Assembly: GCA_045655805.1 (NCBI GenBank) | Contig: JAZOPZ010000015.1 | Location: 41,761-105,760 of the forward strand | Length of the DNA stretch: 64,000 nucleotides | Direction of reading: 5' to 3' | Origin: UBA11475 sp045655805 | GTDB lineage: Bacteria > Bacillota > Clostridia > Christensenellales > Borkfalkiaceae | Part shown: piece by piece, positions 40,258 through 49,144 of the stretch | How the letters are laid out: each line of letters starts with the position of its first letter | Position numbering within the stretch: position 1 is the stretch's first letter | Made by a program: the position numbers and the translations under genes | The notes under the pieces: model-generated | Told to the model about the DNA's origin: nothing | Database searches by the model: none | The model's input: the letters and a program-made list of their open reading frames with translations, nothing else

Positions 40258-40833
40258 ATGGCTATTGAAAACGAACAATATGAAATTATTATGATGGATA
40301 TGGAAGAAAAAACTGAAAAAACCGTATCTGTTTTAAAAAGCGAATATGCAAACATCCGTGCAGGTAGAGCAAACCCACACATTTTAGATAAAGTTCTCGT
40401 TGACTATTACGGCACGCCAACGCCAATTAACCAAGTTGGTAACATTAGCGTTGCAGATGCAAGATGTTTAGTAATCGCGCCTTGGGATGCGTCAATGCTT
40501 AAGGTTATTGAAAAACAACTTTTAGCAGACAATATCGGTATTACGCCATCTAACGACGGTAAAGTTATTAGATTGGTTTTCCCTGTTCTCACCGAAGAAA
40601 GAAGAAAAGAACTCGTTAAACAAGTTAAAAAGATGGGTGAAGACAGCAAGGTTGCAATCCGTAATATTCGTCGTGACGCTATGGATGCGCTCAAGAAGAT
40701 GAAAAACAACAAAGAACTTTCCGAAGACGAACACGCTACTGCTGAAAAAGAAGTTGAAAAAGTCATCGTTAAGGCTATCGAATTAGTTGAAAAAACTCAA
40801 GCAGATAAAGAAAAGGATATTTTAACGGTTTAA
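40258..40833 (+). CDS. frr: Ribosome recycling factor
   Basis: RRF splits post-termination ribosomes with EF-G. It has YANIRAGRANPHILDKVLVD and YGTPTPINQVGNISVADAR, and the three-helix bundle ends with VRNIRRDAMDALKKM-like AIRNIRRDAMDALKKMK. At 191 aa, slightly longer than the usual 185 because of an N-terminal extension (MAIENEQYEIIMMDM). It lies 84 nt after pyrH with AAGGAGCAAAAAA. Confidence 0.97.
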   Translation: MAIENEQYEIIMMDMEEKTEKTVSVLKSEYANIRAGRANPHILDKVLVDYYGTPTPINQVGNISVADARCLVIAPWDASMLKVIEKQLLADNIGITPSNDGKVIRLVFPVLTEERRKELVKQVKKMGEDSKVAIRNIRRDAMDALKKMKNNKELSEDEHATAEKEVEKVIVKAIELVEKTQADKEKDILTV

Positions 40834-40834
40834 G

Positions 40835-41581
40835 ATGTTCTTCAAAAAAAATAAATCAGGTACAAAAGAGTGCGTCGTGGCTAGTGCTACGGCGCACAAA
40901 ATCCCTACGCACGTAGCGATTATAATGGACGGCAACGGTAGATGGGCAACTCTTAAAGGAAGGGCGCGCGCTCACGGACATAAAGTCGGCGCAAAAAACG
41001 TTGGAACGGTAGTGTCGCACGCTTTTAAAAAAGGCGTTAAAACCGTATCTCTTTACGTATTTTCTAGCGAGAATTGGAATCGACCTAAAGAAGAAGTCGA
41101 TAAACTTTTTGATATTTTAACTGAAAATTATAAACGCTATATCGACGATTTAGTTTCAAACGGAATTAAGTTAACTGTTTTTGGCGAGGTTGAAGTTTTG
41201 CCGTTCGACGTTCGCTCGGCAATACAAGACGCTACTCAAAAGACGGCGGATTGCTCAAACGCTAATCTTAATTTGGCTATCAATTACGGTGGTCGGCAAG
41301 AGATTGTGTCGGCAGTCAATTCAGCCTTAAAAAGTGGGGAAGAGATTACCATTTCTACCATAGCACAGCATTTGTACACGGCGCCGTTTGGTGACCCTGA
41401 ACTTATTATTCGTACAGGTGGTGAGCAAAGGCTTTCAAACTTTATGCTGTTTCAGTCGGCTTACTCGGAATTTTATTTTACAGAAGTTTTATGGCCCGAC
41501 TTTACCGAAGAAGAATTTGACAAGGCGCTTTTAAGTTTTTCTAACCGTAAAAGGCGTTTTGGGGGATTAAACAATGAATAA
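40835..41581 (+). CDS. uppS: Undecaprenyl (isoprenyl) diphosphate synthase
   Basis: This cis-prenyltransferase makes the lipid carrier for cell-wall synthesis. The signature is HVAIIMDGNGRWATLKGRAR with the catalytic Asp, then GHKVGAKNVG, LYVFSSENWNRP, NYGGRQEIV and the C-terminal DPELIIRTGGEQRLSNFMLF and SEFYFTEVLWPDF. At 248 aa it is normal. It starts 1 nt after the frr stop and overlaps cdsA by 8 nt. Confidence 0.97.
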   Translation: MFFKKNKSGTKECVVASATAHKIPTHVAIIMDGNGRWATLKGRARAHGHKVGAKNVGTVVSHAFKKGVKTVSLYVFSSENWNRPKEEVDKLFDILTENYKRYIDDLVSNGIKLTVFGEVEVLPFDVRSAIQDATQKTADCSNANLNLAINYGGRQEIVSAVNSALKSGEEITISTIAQHLYTAPFGDPELIIRTGGEQRLSNFMLFQSAYSEFYFTEVLWPDFTEEEFDKALLSFSNRKRRFGGLNNE

Positions 41582-42431
41582 ATTATTAATTAGAACTTTA
41601 TCAGGCGCTGTTTTCGTGCTCGTAACTGTAGGTTTTTTCTTTTTAAGACTTATTGACTCAAGATTGTTTGATATTTACACGGCTTTTATTATGGTCGTTG
41701 GTAGTTATGAACTTTCTTCAAAACTGTTTTTTAAAAAACCCGTTCGCGAGGGTGAAGAACAAACTGAAAGCGTTTTTGCTGAAAAACTTATTTTTATAGT
41801 TTCGATGCTTTCGGCTCTTTTAGTAGTGCCTGCTTACGATGTTTTTGGCGTAGTTACCGCCGTTAGCGTAATTTTGGCTGAAATTTTTGTCAACGCGTTT
41901 ATTGTGCTTTTTGCAAAACTCGGCAAAAATACTTTCTTAAAAACTTTGCTCTCGGCAATATATCCAAAAGTTTTGGTTTCGGCGTTGCTTATCGCTAATT
42001 CGTTATGCGCTAATTCACTTTTGGCGCTAGTGCTTATATTCGTCGTTGCCCCTGCAACAGATACCTTTGCATACCTTGTTGGTTGCTCTTTAAAAGGTCC
42101 AAAACTTTGCCCTAAAATCAGCCCTAATAAAACTATTTCGGGCTCGGTAGGGGGGCTTATCGGTGGCGTAGTGGCGTCGTTTGTTGTGTTTTTTATTATT
42201 AAACCCGTTACCTCGTTGCAAACCCCTGTGGTAGTGCTATTGTTCGCTGTTTTAGGTTTGGTAGGTTCAATGTTAACGCAAATCGGTGACCTTACCGAAA
42301 GTTATATTAAACGCCGTTTGGGTATTAAAGATATGGGCAAAATCATGCCTGGTCACGGTGGCGTTTTAGATAGAGTTGACGGTGTAATTTTCAACGCCGT
42401 ATTAGTAACTTTAATTATAGGTTTGTTATAA
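41574..42431 (+). CDS. cdsA: Phosphatidate cytidylyltransferase
   Basis: CdsA makes CDP-diacylglycerol for phospholipids. The protein has about eight membrane helices. The signature is near the C-terminus: LVGCSLKGPKLCPKISPNKT, SGSVGGLIGG, and SYIKRRLGIKDMGKIMPGHG followed by GVLDRVDGVIF. It begins MNKLLIRTLSGAVFVLVTVG. At 285 aa it is typical. It overlaps uppS. Confidence 0.95.
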   Translation: MNKLLIRTLSGAVFVLVTVGFFFLRLIDSRLFDIYTAFIMVVGSYELSSKLFFKKPVREGEEQTESVFAEKLIFIVSMLSALLVVPAYDVFGVVTAVSVILAEIFVNAFIVLFAKLGKNTFLKTLLSAIYPKVLVSALLIANSLCANSLLALVLIFVVAPATDTFAYLVGCSLKGPKLCPKISPNKTISGSVGGLIGGVVASFVVFFIIKPVTSLQTPVVVLLFAVLGLVGSMLTQIGDLTESYIKRRLGIKDMGKIMPGHGGVLDRVDGVIFNAVLVTLIIGLL

Positions 42432-42449
42432 AATATACCGTTTTAACTT

Positions 42450-42471
42450 ATAACGGTATCGTCAAAACGGT
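42450..42471 (+). repeat. Partial dispersed AACGGT repeat with hairpin
   Basis: ATACCGTT at about 42437 pairs with AACGGTAT at 42450, and AACGGTATCGTCAAAACGG follows; it lies in the cdsA-dxr gap. Confidence 0.5.
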
Positions 42472-42477
42472 ACGAAT

Positions 42478-43614
42478 ATGAAAAAACTTGCTATAATTGG
42501 AAGCACGGGTTCTATTGGCAGACAAGTGTTACAAGTCGTTGACGCTTATAAAAGCGATTTTGAAGTTTATTCGCTTACTGCAGGTGGAAATTCCTCGCTT
42601 TTATTTGAACAAATAAATAAATATAAGCCGACAGTCGCTACGCTTGAAAGTTCTTCCTTGCAAACTTTCGACGGCACTCGCTTTTTTTCGGGTAAAGACG
42701 CATACCTTTCAGCAATTACGGAAGAAGTTGATTTAGTAGTCGTTGCAGTAGTTGGGTTTGCAGGGCTTAAAGCAGTGCTTAAGGCGATTAAATTAAAAAA
42801 AGATATCGCCCTTGCTAATAAAGAGTGTTTAGTTGCCGGTGGTGGTTTGGTTATGGAAAATGCGCGTCGTAACGGCGTAAAGATTTTTCCAGTTGATAGT
42901 GAGCACAGTGCAATTTACCAAGCGCTTGGGCTTGATAAAAACAAACCGTTCAAACGCCTTATTTTGACGGCAAGTGGTGGCGCGTTCAGAGATTTAAGTT
43001 TGGATAAATTATCTCGCGCAAAGGCAAAAGATGCCTTAAAACACCCTAATTGGGATATGGGCGCAAAGATAACCATTGATTGTGCAACGCTCGTTAATAA
43101 AGCGTTCGAAGTTATTGAAGCGCATTGGCTATATAACGCTGATTATTCAAAAATAGACGCAGTTATTCATCGTGAAAGCATTATTCACTCCATGGTGGAG
43201 TTTGAAGATAATTCCGTTTTGGCGCAAATGTCTTATCCTACTATGGAATTGCCTATTCAACTCGCACTATTTGATGGCGAAAGATTTTCTTCAACTGTAA
43301 AATCGCTTGATTTTACGGCAATCAAATCACTAACTTTTGATAAAATCGACAATCAAAAATTTCCTTGTTTTGACTTGGTTGTTTCAGCAGGCAAAAAGGG
43401 CGGGCTTTATCCTACGATAGCAAACGGTGCTAACGAAGTCGCTGTTAAGGCATTTTTGGAAGATAAAATTAATTTCACGGGGATCTATTCTCTCATAGAA
43501 GACGCCCTAAACGCATATACTTATACGGTGGATTATTCTTTGGACGCCGTGCTTGACGCAGACCGTTTTGCAAGGGAATTCACTATAAATCAAATTAAAA
43601 AATATTATCGGTAA
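42478..43614 (+). CDS. dxr: 1-deoxy-D-xylulose 5-phosphate reductoisomerase
   Basis: This is the second enzyme of the MEP isoprenoid pathway. The NADPH loop is LAIIGSTGSIGRQVLQVVD; the substrate/metal residues are in PVDSEHSAIYQAL and LTASGGAF, and HPNWDMGAKITIDCATLVNK and LNAYTYTVDYSLDAVLDAD follow. At 378 aa it is full length. No ribosome-binding site is obvious; the repeat hairpin sits just before the ATG. It feeds uppS with isoprenoid precursors. Confidence 0.97.
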   Translation: MKKLAIIGSTGSIGRQVLQVVDAYKSDFEVYSLTAGGNSSLLFEQINKYKPTVATLESSSLQTFDGTRFFSGKDAYLSAITEEVDLVVVAVVGFAGLKAVLKAIKLKKDIALANKECLVAGGGLVMENARRNGVKIFPVDSEHSAIYQALGLDKNKPFKRLILTASGGAFRDLSLDKLSRAKAKDALKHPNWDMGAKITIDCATLVNKAFEVIEAHWLYNADYSKIDAVIHRESIIHSMVEFEDNSVLAQMSYPTMELPIQLALFDGERFSSTVKSLDFTAIKSLTFDKIDNQKFPCFDLVVSAGKKGGLYPTIANGANEVAVKAFLEDKINFTGIYSLIEDALNAYTYTVDYSLDAVLDADRFAREFTINQIKKYYR

Positions 43615-43616
43615 TT

Positions 43617-44705
43617 ATGACGACACTTTTGCTCGCCGATTTTAAAGGTATAACGACCTATATTTTGTATATTTTCATAGCGATTTTGGTTTTACTCGTT
43701 ATGATTTCGGTGCACGAATTGGGGCATTATATCGTCGGCAAAATTTTCAAATTTAAAATAAACGAATTTTCAATAGGTTTTGGACCTGCAATTTTTAAGC
43801 GACAAAGGGAAGGTGGTGAACTTTTTGCTATAAGGGCAATCCCGCTTGGGGGCTATTGCGCTTTCGCTGGGGAAGATGAAGAAGCCGTTTGTGAAGGCGA
43901 TTTCAACTCTAAAAAACCGTGGCAACGCATATTAGTGCTTATTGCAGGCGCTTTTATGAACTTTATAACTGCAATTTTGATTGCAGGGCTGTTTTTTGGA
44001 ATATATGGTTGTCCAACCTATAAGGTGATGTCATACACGCCTGAAGGCAAAGAAACGATGCATCTTTCGGCCCCTTTTGAAGAAGAAGATATTTTAGTTT
44101 CCGTTGGTGGCAAAAACGTCTATATGCTTTCCGACGTGATGCGGGTTATTGAAGACAAAGGCGCGGGTGAAACCGTTCAAGTAGTGGTTTTACGTGATGG
44201 CAAAAAAGTGGATTTATTCGTAACCTTAAACGACGCTGATATTGAAAGTATCGAATCCACGGGTGAAACTTTAACAAAACTGGGTGTGCCTGCAATGTAC
44301 GGTACTACCGTACGATTTGGCTTCTTTGAAATGGTTGGCAGAACTTTCGAATACACTTTTAAGTTAGGTGCAACCATCTTTACAGTTCTTGGACAGTTGT
44401 TTACGGGTAAACTCGGCTTAAACGCTATGGGTGGGACGGTTACTACTTTAACGACTACTGCGTCGGGCGTTCAAACTTACGGGCTGTCGTATTTATTGCA
44501 AATTTCGGCGTTAATCGGTGTAAACCTTGCTGTGTTCAATTTGTTGCCAATTCCTGCGCTTGACGGCTCAAAAGTAGTTTTTACTGCAATAGAGTGGGTT
44601 CGCAAAAAACCTATCAACCGTAAGATTGAAGCAATTATTCATACCGTTGGTTTTATGTTACTTATTGGTTTTGCAATACTAGTGGATTTACAACACTGTT
44701 TTTAA
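43617..44705 (+). CDS. rseP: Site-2 protease RseP/RasP family
   Basis: This membrane metalloprotease carries MISVHELGHYIVGKIF (HExxH), FSIGFGPAIFKRQREGGELF, a PDZ domain at about 125-215, and LLPIPALDGSKVVF as third-ligand block. Four membrane helices are predicted. Such proteases cleave anti-sigma factors and remnant signal peptides. It starts 2 nt after the dxr stop, the usual dxr-rseP pairing. The pathway's site-1 protease is not in this window. Confidence 0.95.
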   Translation: MTTLLLADFKGITTYILYIFIAILVLLVMISVHELGHYIVGKIFKFKINEFSIGFGPAIFKRQREGGELFAIRAIPLGGYCAFAGEDEEAVCEGDFNSKKPWQRILVLIAGAFMNFITAILIAGLFFGIYGCPTYKVMSYTPEGKETMHLSAPFEEEDILVSVGGKNVYMLSDVMRVIEDKGAGETVQVVVLRDGKKVDLFVTLNDADIESIESTGETLTKLGVPAMYGTTVRFGFFEMVGRTFEYTFKLGATIFTVLGQLFTGKLGLNAMGGTVTTLTTTASGVQTYGLSYLLQISALIGVNLAVFNLLPIPALDGSKVVFTAIEWVRKKPINRKIEAIIHTVGFMLLIGFAILVDLQHCF

Positions 44706-44721
44706 AGGGTTTATAAACTTC

Positions 44722-44867
44722 GCATAACTTCGTTACTGTTTCGCCTTACGACTTCGGCAACCAACAAGGTTTGCCTTATCCGTAAGTCTTCACGAGCCTC
44801 GTTCTGCTCGTTTCTAACCCCTTTAACTCTTAACATAACTTCGTTACTGTTTCGCCTTACGACTTTG
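44722..44867 (+). repeat. Pair of about 34-bp direct repeats 111 bp apart
   Basis: Copies at 44723-44756 and 44834-44867 share CATAACTTCGTTACTGTTTC and GCCTTACGACTT. Between them lies ACGAGC/GCTCGT, a short inverted repeat. No ORF explains the 348-bp gap 44706-45053. Confidence 0.6.
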
Positions 44868-44889
44868 GAAAAAGCCGTGTTGATGCAAC

Positions 44890-44918
44890 AAAAACGCTAC
44901 TTTTCGGTAGCGTTTTTT
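44890..44918 (+). terminator. Intrinsic terminator
   Basis: AAAACGCTAC / GGTAGCGTTTTTT with a 4-5-nt loop. Confidence 0.9.
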
Positions 44919-44992
44919 AGTTAGATAAAAATTCTTCGTAAGAAGTATTATAAAAATATTAAAAAAAATTCAAAAAACTTTTTTCAAAGTCT

Positions 44993-45020
44993 TTGCATAG
45001 AAAAGAAATTGTGATACAAT
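44993..45020 (+). promoter_or_regulatory. Promoter of gdhA
   Basis: TTGCAT at 44993-44998, 16-bp spacer, TACAAT at 45015-45020. Confidence 0.65.
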
Positions 45021-45053
45021 ATCTTTGTTAATTTATTTACGGAGGCTATTTTT

Positions 45054-46400
45054 ATGGCAATCAAAAACGAATACCTTTTAAGCGTTCTCGAAACCGTTAA
45101 AAAGAGAAACCAAGGTGAACCTGAATTTATTCAAGCAGTAACCGAAGTTTTCACTTCGTTAGAACCGGTTCTTGAACAAAGACAAGACCTTATAGATGCA
45201 GGCGTTATCGAAAGAATAGTTGAACCTGAAAGACAAATTTTCTTCCGTGTTCCTTGGATTGACGATAACGGCAAACACCAAGTAAACCGTGGTTTTAGAG
45301 TGCAATTTAACTCTGCAATCGGTCCTTACAAGGGTGGTATTAGATTCCATCCGTCAGTTTACTCGGGTATTATTAAATTTTTAGGCTTTGAACAAATTTT
45401 CAAAAACAGCCTTACCACTTTACCTATGGGTGGCGCTAAAGGTGGCGCAGACTTTGACCCTAAAGGCAAGTCTGATAACGAAATTATGCGTTTCTGCCAA
45501 TCTTTTATGAACGAACTTTATAAGTACATCAGCGCTGATATCGACGTACCTGCAGGGGACATTGGCGTAGGTGCTAGAGAAGTTGGTTATATGTTTGGTC
45601 AATACAAAAAACTTAAAAACTGTTGGGAAGGCGTTCTTACGGGTAAGGGCTTAACTTACGGTGGTTCTTTGGTTAGAAAGCAAGCAACAGGCTACGGTCT
45701 TTGCTATTTCACTAAAGAAATGCTCGCTGCAAACGGCTTAAGTTTCGAAGGCAAAACCGTTCTCGTTTCGGGTTCTGGTAACGTTGCTATTTACGCTTGT
45801 GAAAAGGCTACCGAATTTGGCGCAAAAGTTGTTGCTATGTCTGATAGTAACGGTTATATTTACGATAAAGACGGTATCGACCTCGATCTCGTTAAACAAA
45901 TTAAAGAAGTTGAAAGAAAGCGTATTAAAGAATACGCTGACCGTAAACCATCTGCAGTTTATACCGAAGGTTGCAAAGGCATTTGGACTATTGCTTGTGA
46001 TATTGCTCTTCCTTGCGCAACTCAAAACGAAATTGACGGTGAATCTGCTCAAATCCTCGTTAAAAACGGTTGTAAAGTTGTTTCAGAAGGCGCTAATATG
46101 CCATCTACTCCTGAAGCAATTGATACTTACCTTGCAAACGGTATTTTATACGGTCCTGCAAAGGCGGCTAACGCAGGTGGCGTTGCAACTTCAGGCCTTG
46201 AAATGTGTCAAAACAGTATGAGATATTCTTGGACTGCTGAAGAAGTTGACGCTAAACTTAAGACTATTATGAAAGACATTTTCGCTTCTTGCGATAAGTA
46301 TTCTAAAGAATACGGCATGGAAGGCAACTATATGGCAGGCGCAAATATCGCTGGTTTCTTAAAAGTTGCAGAAGCAATGAAGGCTCAAGGCGACGTTTAA
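45054..46400 (+). CDS. gdhA: Glutamate dehydrogenase (NADP-type, hexameric)
   Basis: The enzyme aminates 2-oxoglutarate to glutamate. It has IQFNSAIGPYKGGIRFHPSV-type FNSAIGPYKGGIRFHPSV, the catalytic Lys block LPMGGAKGGADFDP, DIDVPAGDIGVGAREVGYMF, and a Rossmann segment VLVSGSGNVAIYACEKA. GSGNVA with DSNGYIYDKDG suggests NADP preference, as in anabolic GDHs. At 448 aa it is typical. ATG 45054 follows CGGAGGCTATTTTT. Monocistronic, with strong codon bias, suggesting high expression. Confidence 0.97.
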   Translation: MAIKNEYLLSVLETVKKRNQGEPEFIQAVTEVFTSLEPVLEQRQDLIDAGVIERIVEPERQIFFRVPWIDDNGKHQVNRGFRVQFNSAIGPYKGGIRFHPSVYSGIIKFLGFEQIFKNSLTTLPMGGAKGGADFDPKGKSDNEIMRFCQSFMNELYKYISADIDVPAGDIGVGAREVGYMFGQYKKLKNCWEGVLTGKGLTYGGSLVRKQATGYGLCYFTKEMLAANGLSFEGKTVLVSGSGNVAIYACEKATEFGAKVVAMSDSNGYIYDKDGIDLDLVKQIKEVERKRIKEYADRKPSAVYTEGCKGIWTIACDIALPCATQNEIDGESAQILVKNGCKVVSEGANMPSTPEAIDTYLANGILYGPAKAANAGGVATSGLEMCQNSMRYSWTAEEVDAKLKTIMKDIFASCDKYSKEYGMEGNYMAGANIAGFLKVAEAMKAQGDV

Positions 46401-46414
46401 TATCAAAAACAAAA

Positions 46415-46446
46415 TTAAAAGGAGCATAGAAATATGCTCCTTTTTT
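46415..46446. terminator. Bidirectional terminator after gdhA
   Basis: AAAAGGAGCATA / TATGCTCCTTTTTT with a 4-nt loop. Confidence 0.92.
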
Positions 46447-46456
46447 AATTGTCAAA

Positions 46457-47296
46457 TTATTCTTCAAAAGTGAGTGGTTCGCCGTAAAAAGATTCGTACG
46501 CGTCAACCCAAATTTTATAGTTCTTATCAAGCATTTGTTGAGAATTTTCTTTATTAGATAAGTTAGCGTCAGGGTAGATTGCTGGAAAAAACTCAATATA
46601 ATATTCCTGTACTAAAAAGCCATCGTCGTCTACGATATTGCTATCTTTCATCTTAATAAATACCGGCAAAACGGGTACTTTGTTTGAAACCGCAATCTTG
46701 AACGCCCCTGGCTTTAACGGGCGTGGTTTGCGATAGTTCCACCACATTGCTTGTTCAGGGTAAATTAAAATCTTTTCGCCACGTTCAAGCAAGGTTGCAA
46801 CGCTTTTGTTAAAGTACTTCATAGTTTCCATACTAGAACTTAAAGGCAAAGTGTTGCAATGTCGCATCATAAGTCTAACTGGACCTTTAAAGTTGGTGTA
46901 GTTTGATTCTTTAATAACCTTAAAAAGTCTTTGTCTACGCTTTAATGCCGGTATCATTGCTCTATAAACGGCGTAGTTATCTCTTATGTTAAAATGATTG
47001 CTAGTTACTATAGCACCGCCCTTAACGGCTGACACGTTTTCTAGACCTTTAACTTCTTTGATAATGAATTTTTGTTTTTTAATCATTATTTCAAAATAAG
47101 TTTTACCAACGAAGTTCGCAATACCCGTCAAAATTTTGCTAGATAACTTTTTGATAGTGTAGTCAACGTCTTTTGGTTTAATGGTAATAGCGGGATCATC
47201 TTCTTCAACGTCGTCGTTAAAGCGTTTGTTAAGTTCGTAATCTTTAATGCGTTCTAAAACTTTTAATCTGTCTTCGGCTTGTTTTATTTCTTCCAT
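46457..47296 (-). CDS. Lysophospholipid acyltransferase family protein (PlsC-like)
   Basis: An HxxxxD acyltransferase block is present as TSNHFNIRDNYAV, and the acceptor-binding block as ILIYPEQAMWWNYRKPRPLK, followed by PGAFKIAVSNKVPVLPVFI. It would acylate lysophosphatidate or a related lipid at the membrane. An unusual charged N-terminal extension of about 65 residues (VEEDDPAITIKPKDVDY) precedes the domain. At 279 aa it is longer than basic PlsC. It lies downstream of, and 29 nt from, the GT8 gene on the same strand, so both may act on the cell surface. Confidence 0.85.
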   Translation of the reverse strand: MEEIKQAEDRLKVLERIKDYELNKRFNDDVEEDDPAITIKPKDVDYTIKKLSSKILTGIANFVGKTYFEIMIKKQKFIIKEVKGLENVSAVKGGAIVTSNHFNIRDNYAVYRAMIPALKRRQRLFKVIKESNYTNFKGPVRLMMRHCNTLPLSSSMETMKYFNKSVATLLERGEKILIYPEQAMWWNYRKPRPLKPGAFKIAVSNKVPVLPVFIKMKDSNIVDDDGFLVQEYYIEFFPAIYPDANLSNKENSQQMLDKNYKIWVDAYESFYGEPLTFEE

Positions 47297-47325
47297 AATA
47301 AATACCTTATTATTAGTTTACTACT

Positions 47326-48267
47326 TTATTTTTCCGCCGTCAATTTATCGAACCATAATTTTTTGAAAGTGCGTTCACTTTTGCTAACTTGTTCAATGCC
47401 TTTGAGTAAATTTAAAAACATTTGATAGTCCTTTTGTTGGTCTTCGTCAGTATAACTTTTAAGGTTATCTAAAATGATATCGTAAAATTGACTTTCCTTT
47501 GCGTACGTCCAAAAATATTCACCGTTAATGGTGGTGTCGTAATGCCAAGGTTTGTTCGCTAAAGCGTAGTGGCAAAGTTTTAATTCGCCCTCGGGTGGTT
47601 CAGGAAAACTATGCTTATTCCATCCCGTTGGTAAGTACTTGACTTTACCGTGACAGATAACGTTTATGTATTCTTGGTCAGGGGCAAGACAGTCAAAGTT
47701 ATAGGTTGTTAGCATATTTAAGAATTTATCTTGAACTTTAAATTTTCTAAATTCTTTTAAGTTCATAACCATTACGCCAGAATTAAAATAGGTGTGTGGA
47801 GGTATGCCTATAACTTCTTTTACGTAGTTGGTAAAGCGTGGGTCTCTGTGCGTGTTTTGTTCGTAGATTGCGCCGACCAAATTCTCACCGATATCTTCGT
47901 CAAAAAGTTCTGCAATATCAGTTAAAAGTATAACGTCGCAGTCCAAATAGATAGCCTTATCATATTGTGGGAAGGCTTTTTCTATGAATAACCTATAATA
48001 AGCGGCAAGAGTATAGTAAAACATATCAGGCAACGTCTTTTTAATAGGTTCTAACATATCTTGAACGTCGTAAAAACTAACCGAAAAGTTTTCCCTATTA
48101 TGTCTTTTTAGTTTTGATTGATTTTCTTCGGTAATATTTGTGTTAAGTACCGTGATTTCATAATTATTGGTCGCTGACGCGTGTTTTGCTATTGAAACAA
48201 GTGCAACGTCAAGGTAAGGAACGTAATTGTCACTCGCCGCAAAAAATATAGGTATGGTTTTTGACAT
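47326..48267 (-). CDS. Glycosyltransferase family 8 protein
   Basis: It starts IPIFFAASDNYVPYLDVALVSI and carries the metal-binding DxD motif in DKAIYLDCDVILLTDIAELF, then YFNSGVMVMNLKEFRK and HYALANKPWHY, all typical GT8 blocks (retaining galactosyl/glucosyltransferases using UDP-sugars). At 313 aa it is a single catalytic domain, cytoplasmic. The acceptor is unknown; lipid or teichoic-acid-like substrates are possible given the adjacent acyltransferase. Confidence 0.88.
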   Translation of the reverse strand: MSKTIPIFFAASDNYVPYLDVALVSIAKHASATNNYEITVLNTNITEENQSKLKRHNRENFSVSFYDVQDMLEPIKKTLPDMFYYTLAAYYRLFIEKAFPQYDKAIYLDCDVILLTDIAELFDEDIGENLVGAIYEQNTHRDPRFTNYVKEVIGIPPHTYFNSGVMVMNLKEFRKFKVQDKFLNMLTTYNFDCLAPDQEYINVICHGKVKYLPTGWNKHSFPEPPEGELKLCHYALANKPWHYDTTINGEYFWTYAKESQFYDIILDNLKSYTDEDQQKDYQMFLNLLKGIEQVSKSERTFKKLWFDKLTAEK

Positions 48268-48371
48268 AATTTACTCCTTCGTGAAATATTTTTATAAGTT
48301 TTACACGGGTATAATACAAAATTTTATTAAATATTCCAAGAGAATTTGTAAAACTGTATTCTCAAATTAGA

Positions 48372-48422
48372 ATAGTCTATCGGACACCAACGTCCGATAA
48401 CTCTCTCGCCACGCGAGAATTG
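48372..48422. repeat. Two short palindromes
   Basis: TATCGGAC-ACCAAC-GTCCGATA and TCTCGC-CAC-GCGAGA lie in tandem upstream of the XRE membrane regulator. They could be operators or hairpin terminators. Confidence 0.45.
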
Positions 48423-48433
48423 CGTGATTTTTG

Positions 48434-48462
48434 TTGATTTTTGCTAAATTTTATGCTAAAAT
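48434..48462 (+). promoter_or_regulatory. Promoter predicting a leaderless mRNA for the XRE membrane protein
   Basis: TTGATT at 48434-48439, 17-bp spacer, TAAAAT at 48457-48462; ATG at 48469, 6 nt later, without a ribosome-binding site. Confidence 0.6.
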
Positions 48463-48468
48463 ACGGAT

Positions 48469-49080
48469 ATGAAGAACTTGAGAGAAATTATTTCCACTAA
48501 TCTTATCAACTTAAGAAAGCAAAACAACTTAACACAAATTGAACTCGCAAAACAAATAAATTTTTCCGACAAGGCAATTTCTCGCTGGGAAAAAGGTGAG
48601 TGTTTGCCTGATATTGAAACGATTGAAAAGTTAAGTGAAGTATTTAACGTGCCTATGTCTGCTATATTAGAAAGTCAAGACGGTGGGCATAAGGTAGTAA
48701 GTACTAAACCAACCAAACAAGAAGTTTTATCTCAAATATTTTTGATTTGTGAATTGTGGGTTATTTTATCAGTTATTTACGCTTATGTTAACGTTGCCAA
48801 AGGTAAAAATATGTGGCAAATTTTCGTTTGGGGTGTTCCGGCGACGGCGTTTGTGGTTTTCTTCCAAAATAAAAAGAACCACAATAACATAATCGGGTTC
48901 GTTTCTGCAACGGTGTTTATTTGGACTTTTATAACTTCACTCTTTTTGCATTTGATTGAATCGTGTCCGTGGTACTTTTATATTTTGGGCGTCCCAATGC
49001 AAGGCATGTTAATAGTTAGATATATATTTAACTATAAACAGAAGAGCATTCTAAAGGAAAAGTTAAAGAAAACTGAATAG
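48469..49080 (+). CDS. XRE-type regulator with C-terminal membrane domain
   Basis: Residues 1-68 are a Cro/CI helix-turn-helix (LRKQNNLTQIELAKQI-NFSDKAISRWEKGECLP). From about 85, four membrane helices follow (VLSQIFLICELWVILSVIYA, WQIFVWGVPATAFVVFF, IIGFVSATVFIWTFITSLFL, YFYILGVPMQGMLIVRYIF), with a Lys-rich tail. DNA-binding domain plus membrane domain in one chain suggests a membrane-tethered sensor-regulator, a type frequent in Clostridia. Its signal and targets are unknown. Confidence 0.88.
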   Translation: MKNLREIISTNLINLRKQNNLTQIELAKQINFSDKAISRWEKGECLPDIETIEKLSEVFNVPMSAILESQDGGHKVVSTKPTKQEVLSQIFLICELWVILSVIYAYVNVAKGKNMWQIFVWGVPATAFVVFFQNKKNHNNIIGFVSATVFIWTFITSLFLHLIESCPWYFYILGVPMQGMLIVRYIFNYKQKSILKEKLKKTE

Positions 49081-49088
49081 TTTTAATC

Positions 49089-49121
49089 AAAGTGGGTTTA
49101 TCTGTGATAAATCCACTTTTT
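49089..49121 (+). terminator. Intrinsic terminator
   Basis: AAAGTGGGTTTATC / GATAAATCCACTTTTT around TGT. Confidence 0.8.
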
Positions 49122-49144
49122 AGTTAATAATTTAGACTTTGCTA

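Noticed and set aside
44722..44867. CRISPR array
   Set aside because: Only two repeats with one long spacer, and no cas genes in the window.
45784..46221. 145-codon frame on the + strand inside gdhA
   Set aside because: A shifted-frame shadow of a highly conserved, codon-biased gene; its composition is Leu/Lys-rich noise.
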